This document shows, in pieces, positions 10,301 through 22,860 of a stretch of DNA of 64,000 nucleotides. The DNA comes from Crotophaga sulcirostris (Eukaryota; Chordata; Aves; Cuculiformes; Crotophagidae), in the NCBI GenBank assembly GCA_013397455.1, contig VYZB01000381.1, forward strand, positions 186,001 through 250,000, written 5' to 3'. A program made the translations under genes and the position numbers. The notes below the pieces were generated by a model. That model saw only the letters and a list, made by a program, of their open reading frames with translations. It ran no database searches and had not been told where the DNA came from. Each line of letters opens with the position of its first letter. Position 1 is the first letter of the stretch.

Positions 10301-13235
10301 CAAAGGAGTAAAACTGGCTCTGAAAAAATGTTTCCTTTTCTCTGAGAGACACTCCTGGGTGCATTGCAAGATTTTGATGAATTTCCTGACCAACCACTTT
10401 GTACTGCTGGTAGGGCCTGCAAAGCGTGGAGGCCTATAGGAGACAGGCCTGGATCCTTCTGTGATTTGTTAACCATCCATATAATTGTTAAATGTTTCCA
10501 CTGAAGTCATTTATTGCTAGTTGATGAAACAGAGGTAATGTAGCTGGACTCTCAGAGTCTAGACAGGAAGGCAGGACTTGCAGCTGGACAAAACTTCTCT
10601 TTCTCCAGCTTAATCCTCATGGCTTTTGGGTAACAGATCAGTCAGTGCCAGCTACATGGTGCAGTTCTTGCAAAGAACCTGCAGAATTTTTGGAAAATTT
10701 TTAATCATATCAGGAAGGGAAGTGTAGTCCTACCTCCTGGCCTCAGCTTTAGATCCTAAAGCCCATAGCTCTAAAGTTTAAGCTAAAATTTAAGATCTCT
10801 TCTGTCTGTTCTCCAGGTTGAGCACAAAAGAGTGGAGAGTTTATAAAACTGAAAATCTGTCTGAAAATCTGACGTTGAAGTTGTTCTTCTGCTGAGGAAA
10901 CAAAGGATGTGGAAATTGATCACAGCATCTCTATGCAACCTTTTCAATTTTGCCATTTTTGTGGTGAGCAACTGTAACCTTTTCTATTCCTCCTTTTCTC
11001 TGTTGCTCTCCTGTGAAAGTGAACAAGATTCACAACTGTGCATATACACATACAGCATTTTTGGAACTAACACTGTAAACTGAAGCTGGATTTTCTTTAA
11101 ACATTTCCTCTTAGTGAAGACCTTCCTAAGCCAGAGGTGTTTGCATCTTTTGTTTCGTGCTCATCTGATAAATTGTGATGACAAATAAAGTCGCTAGTCA
11201 GCAACAGCCTTCATATGAATGGCCCTGAATGAAGCTTTGGGGTGGCATCTTTTAAGCCTTCCTCTAAAAAATTAGAGCTCTTCTGTGCTGTGTTAGCACC
11301 CTTTCGCAGTTCAGAATCAGTTTGAGCAAACTAAGCAGCTTATTGCTGTTTCAGCAATGTGCAGAAATCCTAATCTAGAGGGAAACACGACTAACAGGCT
11401 CAAAATTATTGGGAATCAAAGGTCAGGACACTTGTGTGAATTATGAATTGATAAATGTTAAGAACAAGAGTCTTCCTGCATCAGGGTGGGCAACTGGCAC
11501 TTGCTAGAGGTGGTTGCGATGAGACTGCCTGGTGACTACCCTCTGAGGAGATTCTTTTTCAAGCAGCAGGCACTGACAGTGTAGGAGAGAACAGGAGACT
11601 GGGAGGAACATAGCTATTCCTCAGCTTAATAGCACACAGGCTGCCTGAGGACAAGTGTCTTGTCCCAAATGCTTCCTTTGGGTGAGGAGGAAGTATATAG
11701 GCTATGGAATTTGAATCCTTGCTGACATGTGTATGCAGAGATGGAATTAAATCTCTTTTCCATCCAAACTGTACCTTAAGGACTTGCTTCAACCCTCTAC
11801 CAAAAAGGGACAGTTGCACACTAGTACATTTACTGCCCAGAGACAATGAAATTAATTTTCTGCTTTTGTTTTAAAAAGAACTTTCATTCTTTTCATCATT
11901 CTACATCTGTCATCCAAAAAGTAAACATAAACTTTGTCCTAGCCCATGACCTGGCCATCACATGCCATCTACATTATTTAGGTCGTTCTGTCTAGAAGGC
12001 TGTCCTTTCTAGAAGAATATATTGTAATCTGCTTGTGTCTGTCAGAAATGAAATTGGTTTAAAAATATGAGAAATCACACTGGCCCAAGTATGGCTCTAG
12101 GACACTGTTGTTTGGAAAAGCAGGATATGACAATGAAAAACTTTTTCTTCGAATATGGATTAGTGTGTCTACGGTCTTTAGCTATGTACCTATTAAGCTA
12201 GGCATTGGCTATAGAAAAGGAATAGCACCATGTCACTATGGCTGTGCTGCCTTTGAAGAGGATTGAGAAAAAGGTGGTAATTATCTGCTGATACATGAAC
12301 ATCAGAGGGAATGGGTGTTTCAAAACATGATGTATTTGTTCATTTCATCAATTGAAAATCACTTTGTGTTTGGCCAACACCAGTTGTACTATACCCTCTG
12401 GTAGTTCCCAATCATTCCCCCAAGCACAGAGTATCTGCGATAATCTTGTTTCATCCTATTGCCTTTCAGCCCTTCAGCCTCCAAAATACTTGTGCCTTTC
12501 CACGTGGTGTGCTGGAAATGCTTTTAACAAACTTCTTTACCAAGCTCCTTTGAATATCTATGATTGCTGTCAACACTCATGTCTTCTTATGAAGCCGTTA
12601 ATATAGGATGTTGAAGTTCTATAAAGAAATGGCAATAATGACTCAACTGCAGTTTATTATTACTCTCTGAATCTTTCTTCTGTTCCCTTATTTTCTTTCT
12701 CTTCATTTTATGTGTGTTCGTGAGCTTATTAATTGAGTATTGCTAACTTCAGAAATTGTGCTTCTTCCTGGAGAAAGATTGCACCTTTGCCTGTTTCAGT
12801 GACAAAACTAGAAAGCTGGCCAAAGTAAATGAAGCATAATGCCCAATATGAGATTATAATTAATAATGAAGTTCCTTCTTAGCTGCTTCAGCACTCTTCC
12901 TTGGTTTACACAGCATCTTCTGAGATGCCAAAAGTCAGTCACCAATGCTCACAAAATAATGCTACCAGCCATAACCTCACGAACTCCTTTTAAAACCCAG
13001 TCTAAAGCCAGCTAAGAAAGGGTATTTTGGGGCTACAAATACAAGCTTTTTCTACCTTCTTCTGTTTGTCTCACCTCTCCTGGGTAACCAGCTTTAATCA
13101 GCCATCTCTGAGCTTATTCCTGCATTGCTGAGTTCCTGCCGGATTTTCTTTTTCTCCTGTTTTTATCCCACTGTTCTCATGCTGCTACTTCAGTGCAGGG
13201 CCAAGGAGAGAGAGGGTTTTTTTGCTATTTGGAGC
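7336..13235. other. Long AT-rich non-coding stretch
   Basis: About 5.9 kb without recognisable gene, exon or transposon. Open frames are up to 135 codons (7525-7932, opening at GTG) and resemble nothing known. A short pyrimidine/TA low-complexity run lies at 7661-7700. No CR1 tail was found on either strand. Confidence 0.5.
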
Positions 13236-13425
13236 ACTTCCCAGCCAGTTGCAGCCTTTTAAAGGCAGTTAAAGTGGCCTATAAATCATATATTGCAAGG
13301 CATCTTCATCAATTATAAGTTTTATTAACCTCACAGCCTCTAGTGTGCTCTCAACTTTATATAGAGATCACAAATGATATAATAAAGACACAAAGGATGA
13401 GGTTGGTCTTGAAATGTTCTAGCTA
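13236..13425. promoter_or_regulatory. Candidate conserved non-coding element
   Basis: A high-complexity, stop-dense block with AT-rich binding-site cores (CTATAAATCATATATTG, CATCAATTATAAG, TTTTATTAACC) and no repeat signature. Such texture is typical of deeply conserved vertebrate enhancers, but no alignment supports it here. Confidence 0.25.
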
Positions 13426-14399
13426 TATGTTTGTTTTCTCCCCGCTTCTTTTTAGTTTTAGGGGTTTCTTGTGCCTGAAAAATGTTTATTAACACCATCA
13501 ACCATGTATTGTTTGATGTCTAACTGTTTTGGCAGCAGTTTGTAGTGCAGTTTTCTATCTCTATCAATTCTGTGCTACGTTTATTTCCTTTGCTAATAGT
13601 TTTGACTGAAATAGAAGCTGCTAATGGATTTCTCCAAAGGGAAGACTTCACACTCCACATAATCACCTCCCAAAATGAATATCACTTTTGTTGTTACAGT
13701 GACCTATGATAGAGACATTATTTTTACTTTAATTGGTGGTCTATAAAAAGGGAGTTAAAGAAATTTCAAGACTGTAGTTCAAACAGGTATTTGAGAAATG
13801 GAAATCCAATGAAAAACTCTGACTATCCGTGAGCTCTTGGGCAAAGGTCACTGTTGGCATAACTTCCCTTCAGCACTCTGAGGGCCCCGGTGACATATCT
13901 TGCCAAATTTCAAGATTCTAGTTTAGCAAAAATATGGAACTAAGTTAAGGAATGGTACATCTAAGTCAGCCCAGCAAGACAGAAGACATCATGGCGCTGG
14001 CCTGAGATCACAAAGAAAGTCAGTGTTGGAGATGGAGTATTGTGGCTGCAGGCTTTTGCTCAGACTGTGTGCCTTCAGTATAGAAATGTATACCCTATGC
14101 AATCTTGTCTCCATGGGGCAGTGTTAAAACGACTGGCAAATGCTTCAGAGTTTCCAGTAAACTGCTAATGGGGATTCTAACTGGGCAAAATCTGTACCAT
14201 CCAACCCTATGGAAGCTCACTGCAAGCTGAAAGATTTGATGATCATATTGTAGTTATATTATATTCGACTGCGAAAGGGATTAAAATATTATCTTAATGC
14301 ACCTGATCCTCCAAAATGCTACTAGGTTTTTGAACAATGTCATTTTTTTATGCATGTAGAATATTTTTCTTACATGTATCTTTCTGATTTCCTCTCTTT
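13426..14399. other. Non-coding stretch
   Basis: No gene or repeat recognised on either strand. Confidence 0.45.
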
Positions 14400-14800
14400 C
14401 TTGATTCTCTCTGCTGATTGTCACATATCATTTCAAGAGCTAACCCCATCTCTGACTGCAGCTATCCGTTATCAGCCCCTTTGCCTTTATCACTTCCATT
14501 TGTAATTTAAACACCCTAATTTAATAGGTTTGTCTCATTATTTTGATTAATCATATTAACTCATATTAATTAAGAGATAGATTTAGGTAATGACAGAGGT
14601 TAATGGAGTCAGTTTTCACTTTTCCCTGGTTTTTCAGGGAAGGGGGGACACAGGGGCAGGAGGGGAAAATAAAATGAGAGACTAGAAAGAGCGAAAAAGA
14701 GAAAGTGGGGAGGGGGGAAATCTCAGTTAGCAATCAGAAATTCCCCGCTAATTGAATGTCTGATTTTATTAATGATGAAATTTTTAAAGGTCCTTAAGAA
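14400..14800. promoter_or_regulatory. Candidate homeodomain-rich regulatory block
   Basis: The segment 14505-14590 packs many TAAT/ATTA cores, including a perfect palindrome TGATTAATCA (14544-14553), two tandem TCATATTAA units (14551-14559 and 14561-14569) and a TATTAATTAAG run. A purine-rich GGGGA tract follows at about 14637-14720. TGATTAATCA-type palindromes are bound by homeodomain dimers such as PAX3/7-class and related factors. The enhancer role is inferred. Confidence 0.3.
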
Positions 14801-16112
14801 AAGAAAAGAATTTAGCCAGTTCAGCAGTTAAGTGTGAATATTAACTAACTCCAAGATAAAAGTTAAAATATCCATTTTCTTTTCTTTTCTCTAGTTCTTT
14901 AAATAAAAAGCTCTCTTTGACACTTCATCCCATTAGAGCTTTAGCTTCCTTTGCCATCCATTGCAAAATGGATGGATACTGTGGAGAGAATGTAATGTCC
15001 TGGATGGTTTAAGGAATGCTGACCTTGGAGGTCAGGAAGTTAGTACATGGCTCATCATAGTGCTTATTTTCCTTGATGCTTGCTCTCTGATGATGCTTTG
15101 GTAAGTGGAAGAAGGATTTCAACTCTGCCCTATGCTTTCTCTCTGCTCTATCATGCTTGTTTCCCTGAGGCTTAAGAAGAAACGAACTGCAAACAATATT
15201 AGATTCAGACTGAACTTTATGTTGGTGCTGTGGGCTGTATTTCCATCTCAACAAAGGCGCAGTGAATCCTTGACTCATCGAAGTCCCACCATGAAAGATC
15301 TCATGAATATTACTCCTGAGCATGTCCAGCAGCGAACTGCTCTTAATTTGTCTCTTTCTTTTTCCTTATTTGTACCAATGCTACATAGGCAAAAAATCCC
15401 ATTTGAGGAGGGGAATTCTTTATAGGCCTACTGCCCTCATGCAAATGACAGCATGGGAGCAAGTCAGTGGAAAGCTCTTTCATCTTGTGCTCCGTGACAC
15501 TTCAGCTGACCTGCTTCAATGAATATTTGAATAGAAAGTCATTTTGGAGATGAAGCTGGTTGGTAGTGTATTGTGGGGTAACTGTGCAAGAACCCAAAGT
15601 AAGCGGTTAATCTTTCTCCTAAGAAGATTTTTGTCACAGTGGTAGCATGGTATATGAAATAAAGGGAAGTAGCTGTACAGGAAGAAAAACTGTTATTCAA
15701 ATACATAATTAACAAATATGAGCAAAGAGTTTGTATAAATTGTCATGAATTTAAATCAAAAGGAGTTAGAACAAGAAAGTTTTTTTGTGAACAAACTGTT
15801 AAAAAATATTTCAATTGTGAGGAAACGATGTTTTTCTATATACTCTTCTAGGAAATGTTGCTCTTGAAGTGTAATACTCACAGGCAGCTTGTGAAGGGCA
15901 GCCAGTAAGGTTTATGTGACCCATGTTCTAGTTTGAAGTGTAGTGCAAAGATTATTTGGCAATAAATTAGAAAGATAAGCACGAAGGACATAGTGGAAAT
16001 TTCCTGTGAGGTATTTGGGGAAATATTCTTTAAGTGTGACCGACTGTAGTCATTGTGTTATTGTTAGGTCAGTAGAATATGTTGCCTATGAAAGGACACA
16101 CACTACCTGTTA
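14801..16112. other. Non-coding stretch
   Basis: No recognised gene. Overlapping frames of about 105 codons on opposite strands (15105-15425 plus, opening at GTG; 15009-15323 minus) have no recognisable domain and look like chance frames. Confidence 0.45.
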
Positions 16113-16183
16113 GTATTGGGTTATAGGTTGGACTCGATGACCTCAGAGGTCCTTTCCAACCTTGTAATACTGTGATACTGTTA
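16113..16183 (+). mobile_element. CR1 LINE 3' tail, severely truncated
   Basis: Only the last 70 bases of the young CR1 group remain: GTATTGGGTTATAGGTTGG, the ACTCGATGACCTCAGAGGTC segment and a TACTGTGA-type octamer tail. CTGTTA at 16107-16112 recurs at 16178-16183 and may be the target-site duplication, although the left copy is partly ambiguous with CR1 sequence. Confidence 0.9.
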
Positions 16184-18604
16184 TACCTCTTGACTATCCA
16201 GACTTCAATATGGTCCTTTGCTCTCAGCTACTCAGCAAACTAAAGTCTGCAACATAGACAGTCTCATGTGAGTTTCTAATTTCATCCGACCGGAGCCCTT
16301 ATACCTAACTTGACTGCCACTCGGGAGAAATTTTAATATAAATTCCAGAAGTTGATTACTTTTCGGTGATCTGTGATTAAAATAGCAGAAGTCTAAAGTG
16401 GATTTTTTCCATAATCAGTATATTTCAGAGTGGATGAATGAAACAAACTTCAGTTGAAGACACCGTAGCAGTTGAAATCTGATAAGACAGACTGACCTTT
16501 TTGTGACTTTGATGAGACCATCAAAAAACAATTTTGCTTTTGCAATTATGTTTCTTAACAGGTAAAAATATACCACGTTTCAAGACTGTTGACAACTTGA
16601 GAATGTTCACAGTCTGCTTCTATGATGTTATAAAGCACTATAAAATTAATACCCTTTTTTGTTGTTGTTTTGTTTTATATTTGCTTAGTGTAAGCATAAG
16701 TCAACTAGGGAATATTTTCTGTGCAAAATGACAGTTGACCTAAACAGTGGAGAATCATGAGTTTGGAAGATCCAGTTGGTGTTCCCAATCTAATATATTT
16801 TGGCTTGCATATAGAAGTATAAGCATGTAGAACTTGCATTTGAAAAGAAAAAGGCTCAGAGGAGAGAGGATTCTGAGCATGTAACATTAAAGGACTTCAG
16901 AAATTGATGACTGGAAGCCTCTAAATCCAGTCTGACATTATGAAATGACCCAGACTTTGTCTCTGTGGAGTCTCCCTGCATAGTTACCGACCCATCACAG
17001 CTACCTCTGTACCTGGGTGTATTCCTAAAACTCCAGCCTCTGAAATCCTGATTTCCCTTGAAGAATTCTCATTTTATGAAAATCTTGCAAAGCTTTTATC
17101 TCTACAGAAAAGTCTGAAACAGTAGAATGTTAAAAGCTCAGAAAAATGAAAAAGCCTAATAGGAAAACCCAATACAGGTATATGTATATACACACACATA
17201 TATATGCAAAAGACAGCAATTCCTCATAATGTTTTAAAACAGTTTTAGGATTATTTTGGAACCTGACTCTAGTTGGATACTCTTTGAATTAATATATGTC
17301 TACAGGGCAAGTTTGAATAAAAGAGCTTGACTTTAATGTTTATGATTTTTTTAATATTTCACTGAAGTTTGAGGTACAGGTTTTCTTTATTAAGAGTAGA
17401 CGTACAGCCAGAGACTTGAATATTGTGAAGAAGTACTAAGCAGGCAAAAGCAGATGGTAATACTAGTCTCTGACTAAAAATAAAGATTAAAAAAAAATAA
17501 TAGCACAGAAAAATTGTGTAGGCATACTTTTCTCAAAAACAACCCACAACAGTTTAATTCTGATTTTACTTCTGTTGAATTTACACCAGAAAGTCTATGG
17601 AGTTGCTTCACGGTGTACAGTAGCAGGAGGTTACAACTCAGTCTTGTATCTTAAAATATTGCATATACGTATATACACACTTCTTTGTGGGCGCACTGAA
17701 TCTCTTTGTCTATGCATATTCAAGTGCATATATTTCAAAGCTGCTGTCTGCATCATTCACGTCCAAAACCAGCATGCATTCATTTTCATAACTTTTTGTT
17801 CTTTTACAATATTAATGGGACTATCAATGGGAAAGGACAAGAGAAGCATTTTTAATGTTTATCTGACAGTTGCAAATTTCACTTGAGGTTGTTTACTGGT
17901 ATCTGATTGTTGGCAAAGAGGAGTAGGAAAGGCAGCAAGATGAATGGCATCACAGGAAGAAGAGATGTATTTATGAGTCCTCTTAGCACCATCTAAGAGT
18001 AATAAAAAGTCATGTCTTACCCCTCCTTTGCCAAGTCTTAAGTTTTAAACAGCAAAAAAAAGGGTTTGTTTTAATTAACTTCTGTTTAATCCAGGTGGAC
18101 TGTTCAAAGTGAAACACATTGCATTTAGACATGTGAAAATTACATGAAGTTCTCAATCTATATGTTTGTTCTCATCCAACATATTTTCCCTAGTGAGGAA
18201 AATGCCTGGAAATAAGAGAGTTTGTGGACTTGTGGATGAACCTGTAATGTGATGTCAAACTATGTACCGGATTGATATTGGAACTTGACTTTTTGACTAT
18301 CCTAAGTGAGGCTTGTTTGTTATGGGGAGAGCTGAACCTTTCCACAATTTTGCTCTGCACTTCTACAGACTGCAAGTTTTACAAATCTGGCCATTGCACC
18401 TCCGAATTTTCTGTAGTGTAAACATCACCTCAGACAAAAAACCCAACCAAACAAAATGAACAATCTTGAAATTCTTCCTGTTTTTTTTCGTTCGTGCTTT
18501 AAAATGTTTCTCTTTAAGTATCAGCTTTTCAACTAAATATATAGAGCCTAAGCTTTCACTAGCAAATATTTAAGAAAAGAATAAAAAATTATAGACTGTA
18601 GTTA
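16184..18604. other. AT-rich non-coding stretch
   Basis: No gene recognised. It includes a TA/CA microsatellite at 17178-17206 and a 103-codon plus-strand frame (17575-17886) with no recognisable domain. Sequence near 17644 contains the small palindrome ATATACGTATAT. Confidence 0.45.
17178..17206. repeat. TA/CA microsatellite
   Basis: Imperfect alternating TA and CA dinucleotides, about 29 bp. Confidence 0.75.
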
Positions 18605-18705
18605 AAACAAGAGTGGTAGAATGATAGTCTGAGAGTATTGTGTTCAGCTCTGGTCACCTCTGTCACAGATTACTAGGTAGCAGGCTGAGTTGTTTGGAAA
18701 AATAG
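18605..18705 (+). mobile_element. Possible ancient CR1 fragment
   Basis: GAGAGTATTGTGTTCAGCTC followed by TGGTCACCTC resembles the ORF2 segment that in other CR1 copies encodes LEYCVQFW. Only about 40 bases match convincingly, so the call is weak. Confidence 0.35.
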
Positions 18706-19433
18706 GCTGTTTTGTTTGAGGGAAAATCTTTGGAGAAGACCATGGAAGTATGAGAGGAAGAATTAATTTTCCATGCAAAATTAAATCAGAAATAACTGGA
18801 TAGTAAGATTTTAAGTATTAAATACTTCTTCTTGGGAATTACAGCTTGTATGCTTCTCCTTCTGTTCTTCTCACTAGGCTGCGCTTTTTTGCTGGATTAT
18901 GTCTCCTTTCATGCACCTTGACTACCCTACTGAGAAAGTTTGATAAGGATCTAGACCATCACTACAGAGCACTGTGGCAGATCTGGTTTTTTTAAATGAA
19001 AAATATGAAGTTTTCATAGGAAACAGAAACATTCCCCATAATTGTAATTATATTAAAGGTAATTAATTTGGGAGAAGGCTTGCATGAACTTTCAGCTGTC
19101 AGTATGTAAAATAATTATTGTCATAGTACATGAATTCCTATTGTGTTTTGAAATAGCAGAGTGAGGAAATCAATTTCGAAAGGGGCAGATACAAAACCCT
19201 TGGAAAGGAAATCAAACTGCCATATGAAATGGGGTTCTCAGCTGTAATGAATGTCTTCTACCATTTCCTGTCTTTTGGCAAAGCAGTTCTCAACCAGAAC
19301 TAGTCTGCTTTGTCCTGTGCTGAAATGGGAATCCATGTTTCACAGGTGGTGCACAGGAAGGACAGCTTGGATGGGTAGAGAAGAAATCTATGAAACAGTG
19401 ACCTCTCTGGGATGCTTTTGTGAGCCTGCCTGA
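18706..19433. other. Non-coding stretch
   Basis: No gene or repeat recognised. Confidence 0.45.
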
Positions 19434-19652
19434 TCACAGTATCACAAGGTTGGAAAGGACCTCTGAGATCACCGAGTCCAACCTATAACCCAACACTACC
19501 ACCATCCCTCATCTAAACCATGGCACTGAGTACCTCATCCAGTCTTCCCTTAAACACCTCCAGGGATGGTGACTCCACCACCTCCCTGGGCAGCGCATTC
19601 CAATGGCCAATCACTCTTTCATGGAAGAACATTTTCCTAACATCAAGTCTAA
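19434..19652 (-). mobile_element. CR1 LINE 3' end
   Basis: A minus-strand copy of the young group. On the plus strand it begins with the tail ACAGTATCACAAGGTTGG and runs back through the 3'UTR into the last ORF2 codons, which read [20 protein letters not shown] and [13 protein letters not shown] before the stop. It is truncated at about 19652. GATC flanks both ends (about 19431 and 19653) and may be a short target-site duplication. A 137-codon minus-strand frame (19513-19926) joins this ORF2 end to unrelated upstream DNA and is not a gene. Confidence 0.95.
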
Positions 19653-22559
19653 AAGATCTGTGAGCATTTAGGCTGAATGATTTCAGTAGGGGTTTTCTTT
19701 TCTGACATATAGCCCTGCCTTTTCTGGATCCCTCTCTTCCTCTTTCTGTGGCCTGGGGAAAGCTGTGCAGGCAGACAGCATATAGCCATGCACACAATCC
19801 AGCTGCCTTGAACACTGTCTCGTGGGAGCAAGGGAGGACATGAGAAAATGCTTCATTGCTGCTTGTGCTCTGGATCCCGGAGAGGCAGAGGCATTGGTGG
19901 AGTCCAGACATGTTAACTCCACTCACTGTTTATCAATTACCAGCACTAATTCCTATTCAGTGTTAGGTTTAGGTTAATTACAGTTAGGTTCCTTTCAGTA
20001 GTTAGGTTAATAATAGTTGGGCATTTCCTGCTGTTGCTGCCTCAAAAGAGAGGTCTGAGCCTGGTTCTGCTTCCTGCCTGCAAAATCCAAATTTGAACTG
20101 GGTTTAAGGCAGTGGACTAGTGCTTTATTAAAAAGCCAGTGGAGCAGCAACCATGTCCATTGCTGTTTGTTGCCTAAGGCTTCCCCAGCACTTTTAAAAT
20201 AATCTGGATTTGGTGTGTCCCTATCAGAGATGCTCCTTTGCACGTGACACAACAGGCTTAGCTCTTCACTTAACCTCTGGGCTCCGCATTCAACTCTCAC
20301 CTGCAGTGCTACTGCTGACTGACTACCTTAAAAGCCAGAGCCTTCTTATATGGAAGGCCTCTGCAAGAAAAGAAGAGCCCTATTCTTTAATTTAATAGTG
20401 AAATTGTTGGTGCAGTATCCACACATCTATTAACTGACTGCTGGGGCCAAAGCCACTGTAATTTCTCCCACATTTTCTACAGACTGATGTTTGGATTCTA
20501 GTCCATCATAATGAGGCAGCCTCAACAAGCTTCAACCATAAACGTAGGGTTAGTAGGGCCTTTATCTCAGACACTTAACTATCTACATCCTCAGTCATTG
20601 CATCTTTCTAAGCTGATTCCTCTCAGAAAGAGCTAGTGTGTCCTTTGATCCCAAGCACAGCCATGTGCACAGGGGACATCCTCTTTTATTGGGCTAAACG
20701 TTAAACTGAAAGGGTCTATGTCTTCAGATATCCCTTTTAGTACAGTCAAGTCACTTCTTCCACTGGGGAAGAGAGCTCAGCACCCTCTTGCAAGATAAAA
20801 AGCTGATATGTGTAGCTGATAGATTGATAGAGTGAGAGAGAAATGGAGGAGGCTCATTTCTTCCTCCTGGCTGCACCTGATTCTGTTTAGGGCACCTGTG
20901 GTAAATTGTGCTGTTTAGGGGGAGGGGTCTCTCACAGAGATGGTGGCAAATTTTTCATAGATTCTGGAAAAAGCCTGTCAAAGTGCTTTCAAAAGTTGCC
21001 TTTATGGAAGAAGATAATAGATAAAGAAAATGGCGAACTATTACTTGCTGAATCCTGCTGCACTAAAACAAGGCAGTGCTCCGCAAATCTGACAGGAGGT
21101 TGGTTTAAAGCAGATAAAGAGCTACTGTGCCTGGCTTTGGAGGCTGTGGGAGCTGAGAGCAGTAGCATGTTCAAGAGGGACTAAACAACTTTGTAGACAA
21201 CAAGCTCATCAAATGCATTTTTAAAGAGAATGTGAGGAGGTACTGCTGCGTGTCACAGCTCTGAAGGAAGAGATGTGCTACCAGATGAGGATTTAGGAGA
21301 GATGGTATGTGACTCTGCTTAGCTCACTTTGTTTTGCATTGTTGTGTGTGACAGAAAACTGGTAGCAGCTTGTGATTCTGGTGGCCTGCACAGATTTTAA
21401 GATACTGTCACTTATAAAGTTGAATTTAGCAGTAGAATTGGTTCTCACTGGATTTTGTGGGTAACTAAATATGGGCCGTGAAGTGGTGTAGTGCCTGGTG
21501 AGTTATTTCCCTAGGGTGGTACTCACTGAAATAATTATTTATGTGCTGAAATACTCCTTGGCAATATCCCAGGTTGCTTAAAACTAGACAGACACCAATA
21601 GCATACCAATGTGGAAAAGTATCTTCAGCAATGCTATGTGTGCACTGAGCCCAGAGCTTGTTCTGTACCTCAGGAGGCTGAGGGCAGACTGTGTGCTTTC
21701 TGCCTCTCCTGCTTTTCAAAAAGTCCCTTTAGCAATGAGCATTGGTGTGCAATAGGCTCTGCTGAGCCTACTGGCAGCAATGATTCCCCACTGAGTGATG
21801 TGATCACAGATGGCACCTACTCAAGCTTCGTGCTTATCCTGGAAGCTTGTTTCACAGGATCATTCCAAGATGCTGAGAACAACTGTGTTGTTACATGCAG
21901 AAATGTTATTACAGTGCTTTCACAGGCGTCTGTGATGCTAAAAGCCACATGCTGTCTGCTTGTGTGAAGCTCTGCTCTAAGGTGACTTGATTCCATTTCC
22001 AGGTCATATGCTGAAGTGGTAAAGGTGTTTGCTGTTTCTTCTCTCTTTCCAAGCTCATTTCTTTCAGTTATACCCATCTCCTATTGAAATGACTTTTAGT
22101 AGTGCCCAGTGTGGAAATTTGGGGTGTTACACTTAGTATGTTTATGATTGCCTATTTTCATAAAATTCTTTGCAGACACTTCTAGTGTAACTTCAGCTCA
22201 TATTCCTATTCCTAAAGTAAGAAAGTATTATACCTAGCTTGTAGGCAGGGAAGTAAAGGTAAAAGGAGGCAAATGGATTTGCACAGATCTGCAGGTTGTA
22301 GTCACTCAGTATTGATATTTTGGGTTTGCTGCCTGCCTTTGTACCCTAAAATGTGACTACATTGCTAATAGTATCACTGAATAATATCTTTACTATGCTG
22401 GGCAGTAATAAAGGAAGTCTCATCTGTTCCTGTTGGGAGGGCAGTACTAGAAAGAGGTGCGTGCACGATGGGAAATGGGTAGTCAATTGTGATTGAGACC
22501 TACAATGCTGTACAACTAGTGAATACATCTCTAGATTTCATTGGATGCTACATGAAGAC
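19653..22559. other. Non-coding stretch
   Basis: No gene recognised. It contains one member (21427-21462) of a 36-bp dispersed motif whose second copy is at 22597-22632. A 118-codon plus-strand frame (21611-21967) is unrecognised. Confidence 0.45.
21427..21462 (+). repeat. 36-bp dispersed motif, copy 1
   Basis: Matches 22597-22632 at 31 of 36 positions, beginning TAGCAGTAGAATT. It probably belongs to an old interspersed repeat that I cannot name. Confidence 0.6.
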
Positions 22560-22860
22560 CAGAAGAAGGACATATTCTCAAGTATCAAGTCAAATATAGC
22601 AGTAGAATTTATTCTCAGTGGATGTTGTAGGTGATCAAGAAGATAAATGAGATTAGGTATTCAAAGACATTGATGGCTAATAAATGGAATGGTTTTAATA
22701 CAGCCTCTGGCCCATTGAGCACCTGAAAGGAGTGTCCCTGGAGAAGGTGGACTCTTTTGCAAGCATCTGGTCCTAGCAGTTGGTAAGACAGGCTATTTAG
22801 TGTGATGGACCTTTGGTCTGTCTTTTCTTATGAGCTTGATAATGCACATTTTGCTGTGAC
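22560..22860 (+). mobile_element. Ancient LINE 3' end
   Basis: The segment near 22785-22835 reads GACAGGCTATTTAGTGTGAT followed by GGACCTTTGGTCTG and TTCTTATGAG. This matches the style of old amniote CR1/L3-type tails, which end with a 'ggtctgacccagtatggc...ttcttatg' phrase. Upstream sequence includes copy 2 of a 36-bp motif (22597-22632). The left limit is a guess and the element is far decayed. Confidence 0.5.
22597..22632 (+). repeat. 36-bp dispersed motif, copy 2
   Basis: Second copy of the motif at 21427-21462, here apparently inside an ancient LINE 3' region. Confidence 0.6.

Noticed and set aside
15009..15425. Overlapping frames of about 105 codons on both strands
   Set aside because: Antiparallel overlapping frames without domains are typical shadows of low-stop DNA; the plus frame opens at GTG.
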